DNA of 64,000 nucleotides from a bacterium (GTDB taxonomy: Bacteria > CLD3 > SB21), in assembly GCA_008933615.1 (NCBI GenBank), contig WBUR01000007.1, positions 1-64,000 on the forward strand. Direction: 5' to 3'. The notes under the pieces were generated by a model, which saw only the letters and a list, made by a program, of their open reading frames with translations, was not told the DNA's origin and did not search any database. The position numbers and the translations under genes were made by a program. This document shows, piece after piece, positions 54,308 to 62,488 of the stretch. How positions within the stretch are numbered: position 1 is the first letter of the stretch; each line of letters begins with the position of its first letter.

Positions 54308-55576
54308 TTATATATTTTGTTTCAAAATGTGAGCAAAGGCGTATACATCAAAAAATGAATTGTACAAGGGCACAGGTGCGAGTCGAATGACATCAGGCTC
54401 CCGCCAATCGCAAATCACGCCGTGACGAACGAGTTCTTGAAACATCTGTTTTCCGTTTTTTTTAAAACGAATAGATAACTGGCACCCGCGCTGTGAAACA
54501 TCCGATGGCGTAATAATATCAATTTGATCGCTGTCCAGATCCATGATCAGATATTCGAGATAACTTGTTAGTAATTCCGATTTTTTTTGGAGTTTATCCA
54601 TTCCTGCTTCATCAAAAATTTGCAGAGATGCATTCAAAGCGGCAAGTTGAATGATGGGCGGATTACTTAGTTGCCAGCCTTCAGCCGTACTGATCGGATG
54701 AAAATCAGATCCCATCAGAAATCGTGTCTTTTTATCGTGTCCCCACCAACCTGCAAATCTTTTCAGATCAGAATTAGCCACATGCCGTTCATTCACAAAA
54801 CATCCTGCAATGGAGCCGGGGCCGCCATTCAGATATTTATACGTACACCACACGGCAAAATCAGGATCCCAGTCGTGAAGTTTCAAAAGTAAATTCCCTG
54901 CCGCGTGCGCAAGATCAAACCCTACCGCACAACCTTTTGCTTGGGCAGCTTCTGTAATTCGCTTTATGTCAAAGGTTTGTCCGGTATAATAATTCACGCC
55001 GCCAAAGAGAACCAAGGCAATGGACTCTCCTTCTTCGTTGATCTTTTTTTCAATATCTTCGGTATGAATAATGTCTTCGCCTTCGCGCGGGTTCATTTCT
55101 ATCAACGACGACGATGGGTCGTAATGGTGAAATTTAATCTGTGAAGTGACCGCATACTGGTCTGAAGGAAAAGCGCCGCTCTCGATTAGAATTTTATGAC
55201 GGGAAGGCGTCGGCCGGTAAAATGTCACCATCATTAAATGAAGATTAACGGTCAGTGAATTCATATTCACCACTTCAACAGGCCGCGCTCCTACGATCTT
55301 CGCTGTTTTCTCGGCAAGAAATTCATGATAATTTAGCCATGGGTGTTTGGCGTGAAAATGCCCATCAACGCCAAGCCGCTCCCAGTCCTTTAATTCCTGT
55401 TCAATGTGCGCGTGCACAGTTTTCGGCTGAAGCCCGAGTGAATTACCGCAAAAATAAATGCACGGCTCACCGTTGTTTTGTTTGGGAATGTAAAACTTCT
55501 CACGAAAGTATTTTAATGGATCCTTCGAATCCATTTCCTCCGCAAACGATTTATCGTTTAGAAATTGCATAGCCAT
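54308..55576 (-). CDS. kynU: Kynureninase
   Basis: 422 residues, normal. PLP Lys lies in WCTYKYLNGGPGSI. YFCGNSLGLQPK at about 39-50, GVNYYTGQTFDIKRIT and GFDLAHAAGNLLLKL are family hallmarks. It cleaves 3-hydroxykynurenine to 3-hydroxyanthranilate and alanine. The start is ATG 55576 or the Met two codons later. The gene is six bases after the cyclase-family gene and four before KMO. Confidence 0.95.
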   Translation of the reverse strand: MAMQFLNDKSFAEEMDSKDPLKYFREKFYIPKQNNGEPCIYFCGNSLGLQPKTVHAHIEQELKDWERLGVDGHFHAKHPWLNYHEFLAEKTAKIVGARPVEVVNMNSLTVNLHLMMVTFYRPTPSRHKILIESGAFPSDQYAVTSQIKFHHYDPSSSLIEMNPREGEDIIHTEDIEKKINEEGESIALVLFGGVNYYTGQTFDIKRITEAAQAKGCAVGFDLAHAAGNLLLKLHDWDPDFAVWCTYKYLNGGPGSIAGCFVNERHVANSDLKRFAGWWGHDKKTRFLMGSDFHPISTAEGWQLSNPPIIQLAALNASLQIFDEAGMDKLQKKSELLTSYLEYLIMDLDSDQIDIITPSDVSQRGCQLSIRFKKNGKQMFQELVRHGVICDWREPDVIRLAPVPLYNSFFDVYAFAHILKQNI

Positions 55577-55582
55577 GACCGT

Positions 55583-56395
55583 CTAATGTAATTTATAAAG
55601 TATCGGACGGCTAGGCGCCGCATCCGCAACAAAATCAGGAATCTGTATATTGAGAAGGTAATTTCCGTCCGGTATTTCATCCGGAACAAAGATCATTTCT
55701 GTAATTGTTTTCGTCGAGTACGCTTCCGGATCAACGTCATGACTCCCCTGCGGCACTGCCCAAAATATATGATGCGCGCTTAACTTCCCATCGTCCATTG
55801 CGCGATCTACTGACGGCACATCAACCAATAAATGGTCGACACCTAATTCGTCTAAATAATCCATCGCTTCCAGTGAAAAAAAAGGAGCGTTGACGTCTTT
55901 GTAATTACGTTTTTTTTTCGAATCGTCGTTCGGAAGCGTACGAATCAAAAGGCTTTTTAGAAACTCTTTAGGAGCATCGTTAAGCTTGTAGAAAAGGCTT
56001 TTCGCCGTAATCATCTCATCGTCCTTTACTTTATCAGGCGAATATGTCTCGGACGTCTCGGAGGAATTTACCGGCTTCACTGTAATTAGCGTAGATGGAA
56101 TCAGCAGACTGCGCAGAGTGTTATGAATTGAAATACGTTCCAATGAAATGTGTCCGGCGCATTCCGTATGCGTTCCATTGCAATGAGGCGTAAAAGAGTA
56201 GGTTTCAAAATTACAGCTTCCTCCGCGGCGGGTGTCGCCTATAAAATTATTATCTTCGTATGCTTTCGACTGTGCGGACGGTACGCCATAGGTATTCGGC
56301 TGTGGCCCATTGAACAGCAGAGGAATCGACACGTCGATCGGGTTTTCAAGATCAACAGAATACGATTTACCGGACAGATCTATAAATAATTTCAT
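55583..56395 (-). CDS. Cyclase-family hydrolase, probable kynurenine formamidase
   Basis: 270 residues, longer than classical KynB (about 210). The metal-site signature HCNGTHTECAGH is the HxGTHxDxPxH motif of the cyclase/KynB superfamily, with Cys and Ala at the variable places. Other features are LLVDVPSVDRAMDDG and an extended insert (about 115-165). Kynurenine formamidase hydrolyses N-formylkynurenine to kynurenine and formate, the only otherwise missing step of this cluster, which is my reason for the call. The family also has unrelated cyclic-amide and ester substrates. Confidence 0.8.
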   Translation of the reverse strand: MKLFIDLSGKSYSVDLENPIDVSIPLLFNGPQPNTYGVPSAQSKAYEDNNFIGDTRRGGSCNFETYSFTPHCNGTHTECAGHISLERISIHNTLRSLLIPSTLITVKPVNSSETSETYSPDKVKDDEMITAKSLFYKLNDAPKEFLKSLLIRTLPNDDSKKKRNYKDVNAPFFSLEAMDYLDELGVDHLLVDVPSVDRAMDDGKLSAHHIFWAVPQGSHDVDPEAYSTKTITEMIFVPDEIPDGNYLLNIQIPDFVADAAPSRPILYKLH

Positions 56396-56425
56396 TTTGC
56401 ATGATTACATTAGGTTGTGAAATGA

Positions 56426-57439
56426 TTACGTGAATTTTTCTTTTGAAATATTAAGCCATTCTAAAGCTGTTCCGCTGAGTAATTGCTCTTTCGTTTTTTT
56501 GTTTAGACCGGACATCGATTCGATTAATTTTCCGGGAATTGCTTCACCCAATGGAAATGGATAGTCCGAACCCAATGCAATTCTTTTTTCTCCTACAAGA
56601 TCGATGAGATATTTCAACATCAACGGTTCGTGTACTAATGAATCCAAATAGAATTTTCCCAGATAATCCCGTGGATTTATTTTGGTGTCAATTGCGCATA
56701 GGTCGGGCCGTACATTAAATCCGTGTTCGATTCGGCCGATAGTTGACGGAAACGATCCGCCGCCGTGCGCAAAAGCCACGCGCAGCATCGGCAGGCGCTC
56801 GAAGATTCCTCCGAAAATCATGGAGCATATCGCAAGTGACGTTTCAGCCGGCATGCCCACCAGCCACGGCAGCCAGTATTTCGGCATTTTCTCTTTGCCC
56901 ATCATGTCCCACGGATGAACAAATAACGCGGCGCCACTTTCCTCTACGGCCTGAAAAAACGAAAACAAATGCTCATCATTCAAATTCCATTCATTCACAT
57001 GCGATCCGATTTGAATTCCTGCTAGCCCAAGCTGATCTACGCATCGTTCTAATTCCTGTATAGCTAATTCGGGCGACTGCAGTGGAACTGTTCCAAGACC
57101 GACAAAACGGTTTGGAAACTGCTCGACGATCCCGGCTATGTGGTCATTCAACATCTTCGAAAGATCAAGCGCATCCTGCGGTTTGGCCCAGTAGCTGAAC
57201 ATAACCGGCACAGTAGACAGAACTTGAACGCGGACGTTATTCTTATCGCATTCTAATAAACGAACTTCCGGATCCCAGCTATTCGATTCAATCTCCCGAA
57301 ACGCTTTCCCGTCAATCATCATACGCGCGCAGCAGGGTTTATGGTGATCCAATTGAACAAATCCGCCATAACCGTATTTTTCTTTCAGGTTGGGCCAGTT
57401 CTCAGGAAGAATATGAGTATGAATATCTATCTTAAGCAT
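56426..57439 (-). CDS. 2-Amino-3-carboxymuconate-6-semialdehyde decarboxylase
   Basis: 337 residues, almost the length of characterised ACMSD enzymes. The amidohydrolase metal ligands are visible: HTHILPE (His7, His9), FVHPWDMMG, AFAHGGGSF and SDYPFPLGE. It removes CO2 from ACMS (made by HAO) to give 2-aminomuconate-6-semialdehyde, diverting the pathway from quinolinate and NAD synthesis to catabolism. Its start overlaps the end of the SRPBCC gene by eight bases. Confidence 0.93.
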   Translation of the reverse strand: MLKIDIHTHILPENWPNLKEKYGYGGFVQLDHHKPCCARMMIDGKAFREIESNSWDPEVRLLECDKNNVRVQVLSTVPVMFSYWAKPQDALDLSKMLNDHIAGIVEQFPNRFVGLGTVPLQSPELAIQELERCVDQLGLAGIQIGSHVNEWNLNDEHLFSFFQAVEESGAALFVHPWDMMGKEKMPKYWLPWLVGMPAETSLAICSMIFGGIFERLPMLRVAFAHGGGSFPSTIGRIEHGFNVRPDLCAIDTKINPRDYLGKFYLDSLVHEPLMLKYLIDLVGEKRIALGSDYPFPLGEAIPGKLIESMSGLNKKTKEQLLSGTALEWLNISKEKFT

Positions 57440-57992
57440 GGCTTATTTCCGAATCTCTCTTAATAATCTTCAGTATTTCTCTTCGTATAATACCGCTAAA
57501 CGGCCCTATCAGTTTCCAGTACAGGGCAAACTTTTTCCGGCTCGACTCATCGGTACAATGAATTCTTGTTTCCGTTGACAATTCAGTTGATATGTGACCC
57601 ATAGGACGTAATGAAAAATTCCATACGGCTTTGGCAAAGCCTGTTTCGTTGAACGATCGGAATTGTTCCGGCGGCATGCGTACGATATCTCCCGATAATT
57701 TCCAAAACTTGCCGACAACGCCAATAACCAATTCATCGCCGTGTTTTTCAAACAGTAATATAAAACCGGAGCTGGAAATGTCTGAGACAGTCAGTTTATT
57801 TCCTTTTAAAACATTTTTTTTTGATTTGAAGATAACAGGCAGGCCCCGAAGAAAAAACAAAATACGTATGAGCGGAGAATCATTAATATTTGCGTTCTTC
57901 AAAGCGGAATACACAGAATCAACCGATGCAGAAATCATCATTGAATAACGTTTGGACACATTAAACTTCGGCATGAATTCATCGATAACCAT
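57432..57992 (-). CDS. SRPBCC (START-like) ligand-binding protein
   Basis: 186 residues. It reads as a helix-grip protein: an N-terminal strand (YSMMISASVDSVYSALKN), then LLFEKHGDELVIGVVGKFWKLSG, AKAVWNFSLRPMG, STETRIHCTD and a C-terminal helix KLIGPFSGIIRREILKII. This is the pattern of SRPBCC proteins that bind hydrophobic ligands. No enzyme activity can be inferred. The start is put at ATG 57992; an upstream Met at 58025 adds an unlikely hydrophobic stretch. It overlaps the ACMSD start by eight bases, so the two are co-translated. Confidence 0.7.
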   Translation of the reverse strand: MVIDEFMPKFNVSKRYSMMISASVDSVYSALKNANINDSPLIRILFFLRGLPVIFKSKKNVLKGNKLTVSDISSSGFILLFEKHGDELVIGVVGKFWKLSGDIVRMPPEQFRSFNETGFAKAVWNFSLRPMGHISTELSTETRIHCTDESSRKKFALYWKLIGPFSGIIRREILKIIKRDSEISHA

Positions 57993-58034
57993 AAGACATA
58001 TTAAGAATCGAAAATGAAATTTCAAACTGCTTTG

Positions 58035-58559
58035 TTATTGTTTCAGAACCGGTCTTTCCATTTTAGTTCCGCATTTTTTACAGGTACAGTTTGAACCGTT
58101 ATTGTAAAACCGCTCGAATATCGGCGGAAGCTGTGAAACAATATCGGTTAATGGAATGTATTCATCGTAGAGTTTTGTTCCGCATTTTTCACAGTACCAT
58201 TGAAATCCGTCCAATTCTTTTTCATCGCGTTTTCGTTCCACGACCATCCCAACACTATTCGCAGGCCTTTGCGGGGAATGCGGTGTCCTGGGCGGAAGAA
58301 GAAAAATATCTCCTTCGTTGATCGGAATATCCCGTGGCTCGCCGGCCTCGATGATCTTTAAAATCATATTTCCTTCAATCTGATAGTAAAATTCCTCTCC
58401 CTCATTGAAGTGATAGTCTTTCCGCGCATTCGGCCCTCCAACAACCATGATAATAAATTCCGTATCTTTCCATACTACCTGATTTCCGACAGGCGGTTTA
58501 AGGAAGTGCCGGTGTTCGTCAATCCATTTTTTAAAATTAAATGCCGCAAGTTTTCCCAT
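58035..58559 (-). CDS. 3-Hydroxyanthranilate 3,4-dioxygenase
   Basis: 174 residues. A cupin with Fe ligands visible: ARKDYHFNEGEEFYYQ (His and Glu), PPRTPHSPQRP (His) and MVVERKR. A C-terminal rubredoxin-like pair, CEKCGTK and CKKCGTK, is typical of the bacterial enzyme. It opens 3-hydroxyanthranilate to ACMS. AAGGA lies before ATG 58559. It starts 14 bases after the SecA-like gene. Confidence 0.95.
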   Translation of the reverse strand: MGKLAAFNFKKWIDEHRHFLKPPVGNQVVWKDTEFIIMVVGGPNARKDYHFNEGEEFYYQIEGNMILKIIEAGEPRDIPINEGDIFLLPPRTPHSPQRPANSVGMVVERKRDEKELDGFQWYCEKCGTKLYDEYIPLTDIVSQLPPIFERFYNNGSNCTCKKCGTKMERPVLKQ

Positions 58560-58573
58560 AACAATTCCTTTCG

Positions 58574-59236
58574 TTAACTTTGAATAGAATTTAAAGGAGG
58601 GTAATTGTATTCAAACCATTTCTCTGCCGAATCCGAGCGAACGTCACCGTTAGCCTTTTCTGAAATGGTCTTTTGTACATTCTCAACCGCTTTCGTAATG
58701 AAGGAATGGCTCATAAAGGTATTCTTGTCCCAATTCATTTTTTCAAGAAGAGATAAGATTTTGTCTGAGCCGAATAATTTCATGAGCTCGGAATCCAGGG
58801 ATTCATGATAACACACCGTGCCGGAGGACAACCGGTTAGTCCATGCAATGACGTCCTCATCCCGTTCGAATAGCGGATAATGTTCGGCCACGATAACATA
58901 CAAGCTTTTTTCTGAATAAATCGGCGAATCGTTTTCTGTTATATCGTCAATGATCATATCTGAACTAATCATGCAGATTTTATCAGCATAGTATCCATCG
59001 ATCCATTTTTGTAAATCCAGCGCAGACTTAAATTCAACCCACGTGCGTTTTCGGTTATGGAGCAGCGTCTGAATTTCATCTTTCGTTTCTTTAAAATGAA
59101 AAATGACAAGAACCAGATTCTGTTCCTTGATCAGAGCTTCGCAGTCCTCCAGAATGCCGTCATATTTACGGGCGCGTCCCGCCCAGAGTTTATCCTCATC
59201 ACGGATCGACTTAGCGTTTTTATTTCCAAAAAACAT
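58574..59236 (-). CDS. Stand-alone protein resembling the second motor domain of SecA
   Basis: 220 residues. The segment LYVIVAEHYPLFERDEDVIAW, then HESLDSELMKLFGSDKILSLL and HSFITKAVENVQKTISEK aligns by eye with the SecA NBD2 part that reads ...[23 protein letters not shown] and ...EDALMRIFASDRV...EHPWVTKAIANAQRKVE. The arginine-rich RGRSGRQGD region has become TNRLSSG here, so no ATPase is expected. There is no P-loop or substrate crosslinking domain. It heads the minus-strand kynurenine operon and is probably a diverged fragment with a regulatory or binding role. Other possibilities: an unrelated protein with chance similarity. Confidence 0.6.
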   Translation of the reverse strand: MFFGNKNAKSIRDEDKLWAGRARKYDGILEDCEALIKEQNLVLVIFHFKETKDEIQTLLHNRKRTWVEFKSALDLQKWIDGYYADKICMISSDMIIDDITENDSPIYSEKSLYVIVAEHYPLFERDEDVIAWTNRLSSGTVCYHESLDSELMKLFGSDKILSLLEKMNWDKNTFMSHSFITKAVENVQKTISEKANGDVRSDSAEKWFEYNYPPLNSIQS

Positions 59237-59269
59237 TTTTATAAAGAAAGTTAGATGTTATTATTTCGA

Positions 59270-60808
59270 TTACGTCCGCCATTTTCTGCCGTCGTTGGTT
59301 AGCAAAAGTTCCGACTCAAGAGGGCCCCAAGTGCCTGCGGGATAATTTGGAAAATTTTTAGGTTTATTTTTTTGCCAACGTTGCAGGATCGGCATCACAA
59401 GCCACCAGGCTACTTCCACCATATCTTTACGCATAAATAACGTAGCGTCTCCGCGCATACAATCGAGAATCAGACGCTGATACGCTTCGGCAATTTCGGC
59501 ATTAAATGCTTCCTGATATGCAAAATGCATGTTGACCGATTTAAGGTTCATATCCGGACCCGGCACTTTCGCCTCAAAACTCATGGTAATGCTTTCATCC
59601 GGCTGGATCTGCAGGACAAGAACATTGGGTGCAACTTCCTCTGTGGAGGCATGAGTGAACATCATGTGAGGCGTTCTTTTAAAGAAAATCACAATTTCGC
59701 TGTCCCGGCGTGGCATTCTTTTTCCGGTGCGAAGGTAAAAAGGTACGCCTGCCCAGCGCCAATTGTCAACAAACAATTTCGCCGCAACGAAAGTTTCCGT
59801 AGCCGATTCCGGATTCACTTTAGATTCCTGACGGTAACCCGACACCATTTCGTTATGAACTACTCCCGCGGCATATTGTCCGCGCACAAAATATTTATCC
59901 GCATCATCCTCCTTGATCGGGCGAATCGCGCGCATGACTTTGACGCGTTCATCCCGAACGGCATTAGCGTCAAACGTGCTTGGCGGCTCCATTGCTACCA
60001 GCGTCATGACCTGCAACACGTGATTCTGTATCATGTCCCGCAGAGCGCCGGCTTCTTCATAATATCCGCCGCGATCTTCAACCCCCAGGCTTTCCGCTGC
60101 CGTAATCTGAATATGATCTATATAATTTCTGTTCCACAACGGTTCGAATATACCGTTAGCAAAACGAAAAGCCATAACGTTCTGCACCGTTTCTTTGCCG
60201 AGATAATGGTCAATGCGGTACACCTGCCACTCTTCGAATGCTTTGGCAATTTCCGCATTTAACTCACGTGCCGATTGCAGATCACGTCCGAATGGTTTTT
60301 CAATAATTATGCGTCGCCAGTAATTTGTTCCCTCAACGCGCGACATACCGTGCTGCGACAACTGATGTGTGATAATCGGGAAAACACTTGGCGGCGTAGA
60401 AAGATAATAAATCCGATTATCCGAACAGGTTCTGGCCTTACAATTTTTTTGAATAAGTTCGTCCAGTTGGGTATATAACGCGTCTTCTTCAAATCCGCCG
60501 CCAACATAAAATACATTCTCAAGAAAATGCCTCAATACGTTTTGGTCCGCTTTCTCAGCTTTAGCAAAATTTAGTAAAGCTTCGCTGACTATTTTTCGGT
60601 ATTCCTCCACCGTCATCAGAGGCTTCCCGCATCCTATCACAGTGAAATGCTCAGGAAGAATGCCTTCTTTGGCGGAGTTAAACAGAGCCGGAAGAATCTT
60701 TCGCCGCGTAAGGTCGCCCGATCCGCCGAATATCACCATGGAACATGTTCCGCCCTTCGCATCCGTTTTTACCTGGCGCAGGGCTTCATCCGCACGCATA
60801 TTTGACAT
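59270..60808 (-). CDS. zwf: Glucose-6-phosphate 1-dehydrogenase
   Basis: 512 residues, full length. NADP site FGGSGDLTRRKILPALFN, substrate site RIDHYLGKETVQN with the catalytic His, and FANGIFEPLWNRNYIDHIQIT. First step of the oxidative pentose phosphate pathway, supplying NADPH (used by KMO). AAGGA lies upstream of the ATG at 60808. gnd lies upstream, separated by a palindromic repeat. Confidence 0.96.
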   Translation of the reverse strand: MSNMRADEALRQVKTDAKGGTCSMVIFGGSGDLTRRKILPALFNSAKEGILPEHFTVIGCGKPLMTVEEYRKIVSEALLNFAKAEKADQNVLRHFLENVFYVGGGFEEDALYTQLDELIQKNCKARTCSDNRIYYLSTPPSVFPIITHQLSQHGMSRVEGTNYWRRIIIEKPFGRDLQSARELNAEIAKAFEEWQVYRIDHYLGKETVQNVMAFRFANGIFEPLWNRNYIDHIQITAAESLGVEDRGGYYEEAGALRDMIQNHVLQVMTLVAMEPPSTFDANAVRDERVKVMRAIRPIKEDDADKYFVRGQYAAGVVHNEMVSGYRQESKVNPESATETFVAAKLFVDNWRWAGVPFYLRTGKRMPRRDSEIVIFFKRTPHMMFTHASTEEVAPNVLVLQIQPDESITMSFEAKVPGPDMNLKSVNMHFAYQEAFNAEIAEAYQRLILDCMRGDATLFMRKDMVEVAWWLVMPILQRWQKNKPKNFPNYPAGTWGPLESELLLTNDGRKWRT

Positions 60809-60893
60809 AGATATTCCTTTTAAAATCGAATTGACTTCTTATATGGAGGTGGTTTTTAATAAGTTTGTAACTACTCTGCATTCATTATTCTTA

Positions 60894-61000
60894 TGCCACT
60901 AAGCATGCCGGCCTCTGGATGGACACCAAGTCACGAAGAATCAAGAGGATACAAAAAAATTTTCTTTGTCTTACTTTGTGTTCTTGTGCCTTTTTGGCAA
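60894..61000. repeat. Palindromic dispersed repeat, copy B, with nested insert
   Basis: The left arm begins TGCCACTAAG and resumes ACACCAAGTCACGAAG; between them is an inserted segment at about 60904-60922 (CATGCCGGCCTCTGGATGG). The right arm ends TTCTTGTGCCTTTTTGGCAA. The insert's GCCT-C-TGG core resembles the nested palindrome of copy A (25554-25568). It fills the zwf-gnd gap. Confidence 0.7.
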
Positions 61001-61035
61001 TTCTTAAAAAGTAAAGAGTCTTTACAATTTTTAAA

Positions 61036-61929
61036 TTATTTCTTTACCGCATGTCCGCCGAACTGGTTTCGCATCATGGCAAGCATTTTAGCGGCAAAAC
61101 TTTCCGGGCGGCGTGAGTGAAACCGTTCAAATAGAGACAACGTAATGACGGGAGCCGGCACGTCTTTCTCCATTGCTTCCCAGATCGTCCACCGGCCTTC
61201 GCCGGAATCGGCCACCCATCCCTTGAGTTCCTTCAATTCCGGATCGGCTTTAAGCCCTTCTGCTGTTAATTCTAACAGCCAGGAGCGTACGACGGATGCG
61301 TGCATCCAGAGATCGGCAATTTTGGCCAGGTCCAGTTTATATTCCGATGCTTTCATGATCTCAAAACCCTCCGCATACGCCTGCATCAGACCGTATTCGA
61401 TACCGTTGTGAACCATTTTTACCATGTGGCCGGAACCGTGTAAGCCCATATATGCATAACCGTCGACGGGCCCTAATGTCTTAAATATCGGATCAAGATA
61501 GTCCACATCGGCTTTATCTCCGCCAATCATCATACAGTACCCGTTCTTCAGCCCCCACACGCCGCCGCTCGTTCCGACGTCCACGTAGCAAATACCTTTT
61601 TCTTTCAACTCTTTTGATCGGCGAACATCGTCTTTGTAATACGAATTTCCTCCATCAATAATTATGTCCCCTTTGCTCAGAAGTCCTGCAAGTTTTAGGA
61701 CGGTGTCTTCCGTAGCCTTGCCGGATGGAACCATAACCCACACGGCTTTACGGCCTTTGAGTTTTGACACCATATCTTCCATCGACGTGGACGGCGTCAT
61801 GCCTTTTTCAGCAACGCTTTTAACCACATCGGCGCTGAGGTCAAAACCCACTACGTCGTGCTTATCCTTCAACAGGCGCTGAACCATAAATCCGCCCATT
61901 TTTCCTAAACCAATAAATCCGAGCTGCAT
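61036..61929 (-). CDS. gnd: 6-Phosphogluconate dehydrogenase, short (GndA/YqeC-like) type
   Basis: 297 residues, the short form (about 300) rather than the 470-residue dimeric enzyme. Rossmann GFIGLGKMGGFMVQRL, substrate-site DGGNSYYKDD, and MKASEYKLDLAKIADLWMHASVVRSW. Oxidatively decarboxylates 6-phosphogluconate to ribulose-5-phosphate; short forms often prefer NAD. I chose ATG 61929 after AAGGAGG over a start nine codons earlier. No 6-phosphogluconolactonase gene is in the window. Confidence 0.92.
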   Translation of the reverse strand: MQLGFIGLGKMGGFMVQRLLKDKHDVVGFDLSADVVKSVAEKGMTPSTSMEDMVSKLKGRKAVWVMVPSGKATEDTVLKLAGLLSKGDIIIDGGNSYYKDDVRRSKELKEKGICYVDVGTSGGVWGLKNGYCMMIGGDKADVDYLDPIFKTLGPVDGYAYMGLHGSGHMVKMVHNGIEYGLMQAYAEGFEIMKASEYKLDLAKIADLWMHASVVRSWLLELTAEGLKADPELKELKGWVADSGEGRWTIWEAMEKDVPAPVITLSLFERFHSRRPESFAAKMLAMMRNQFGGHAVKK

Positions 61930-62106
61930 AGAAACCTCCTTCGTTTTAAACTTCAAAAAAAGTTAAAAGTAGAATATTCAAAAATTGAAAGTCAATTTTC
62001 TTGCGTAATTGGAGAGGAATGAAAATGTCTGTCTGAGTGCCTATGGGAATGATGAACCAATTTGTCTAATTTAATTCACAAAGAAAAGAGAATTCTTTAT
62101 AATGAA

Positions 62107-62158
62107 TAATGATTAATGAATAATAAATAATCATTTTGTCATTATTCATTAATCATTA
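62107..62158. repeat. Perfect 18-bp inverted repeat beside the YciH gene
   Basis: TAATGATTAATGAATAAT (62107-62124) and its exact complement (62141-62158) surround a 16-base loop, four bases beyond the minus-strand YciH stop. The stem is AT-only in practice and lacks a T tract, so a terminator role is doubtful; it may be a repeat-family hairpin. The rest of the gap 61930-62161 shows nothing more. Confidence 0.55.
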
Positions 62159-62161
62159 CGC

Positions 62162-62488
62162 TTATCCTCCAACACGTTTGATTTTATATCCCAACTGGCC
62201 GAGGAACAATTCGATCTTGACGCGGTGATCGCCCTGAATCTCGATTTTCCGGTCTTTTACCGTTCCGCCGGTTGCGCATTTTGCTTTGAGTTGCTTCGCC
62301 AGCGCTTCAATATCTTCGATAGATTCCTTAAATCCTTCGATCAGCGTTACCGATTTTCCCGCACGCTGTTTGCGATCCAGCGACATCCGTAGAATATGGC
62401 TTTTTTCATGAATACCTTTTTCGTCTTTATCTTCAGGCTTAAAATTCGGATCGGTGGAATAAACGATATTTGAATTTTTATAGCTCAC
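62162..62488 (-). CDS. YciH/SUI1-family translation initiation factor-like protein
   Basis: About 108 residues. The C-terminal half (VTLIEGFKESIEDIEALAKQL, CATGGTVKDRKIEIQGDH and LGQLGYKIKRVGG) is the eIF1/SUI1 fold. Bacterial YciH improves initiation fidelity in some reports; its role is otherwise vague. I choose a GTG start at 62488, nine bases after AAAGGA and overlapping the SulP stop by 11 bases; a TTG at 62524 is the alternative. Confidence 0.85.
   Translation of the reverse strand: MSYKNSNIVYSTDPNFKPEDKDEKGIHEKSHILRMSLDRKQRAGKSVTLIEGFKESIEDIEALAKQLKAKCATGGTVKDRKIEIQGDHRVKIELFLGQLGYKIKRVGG

Noticed and set aside
59525-60262. Plus-strand open frame of 245 codons opposite zwf
   Set aside because: Antisense to a full-length, motif-complete zwf; no start context or family.
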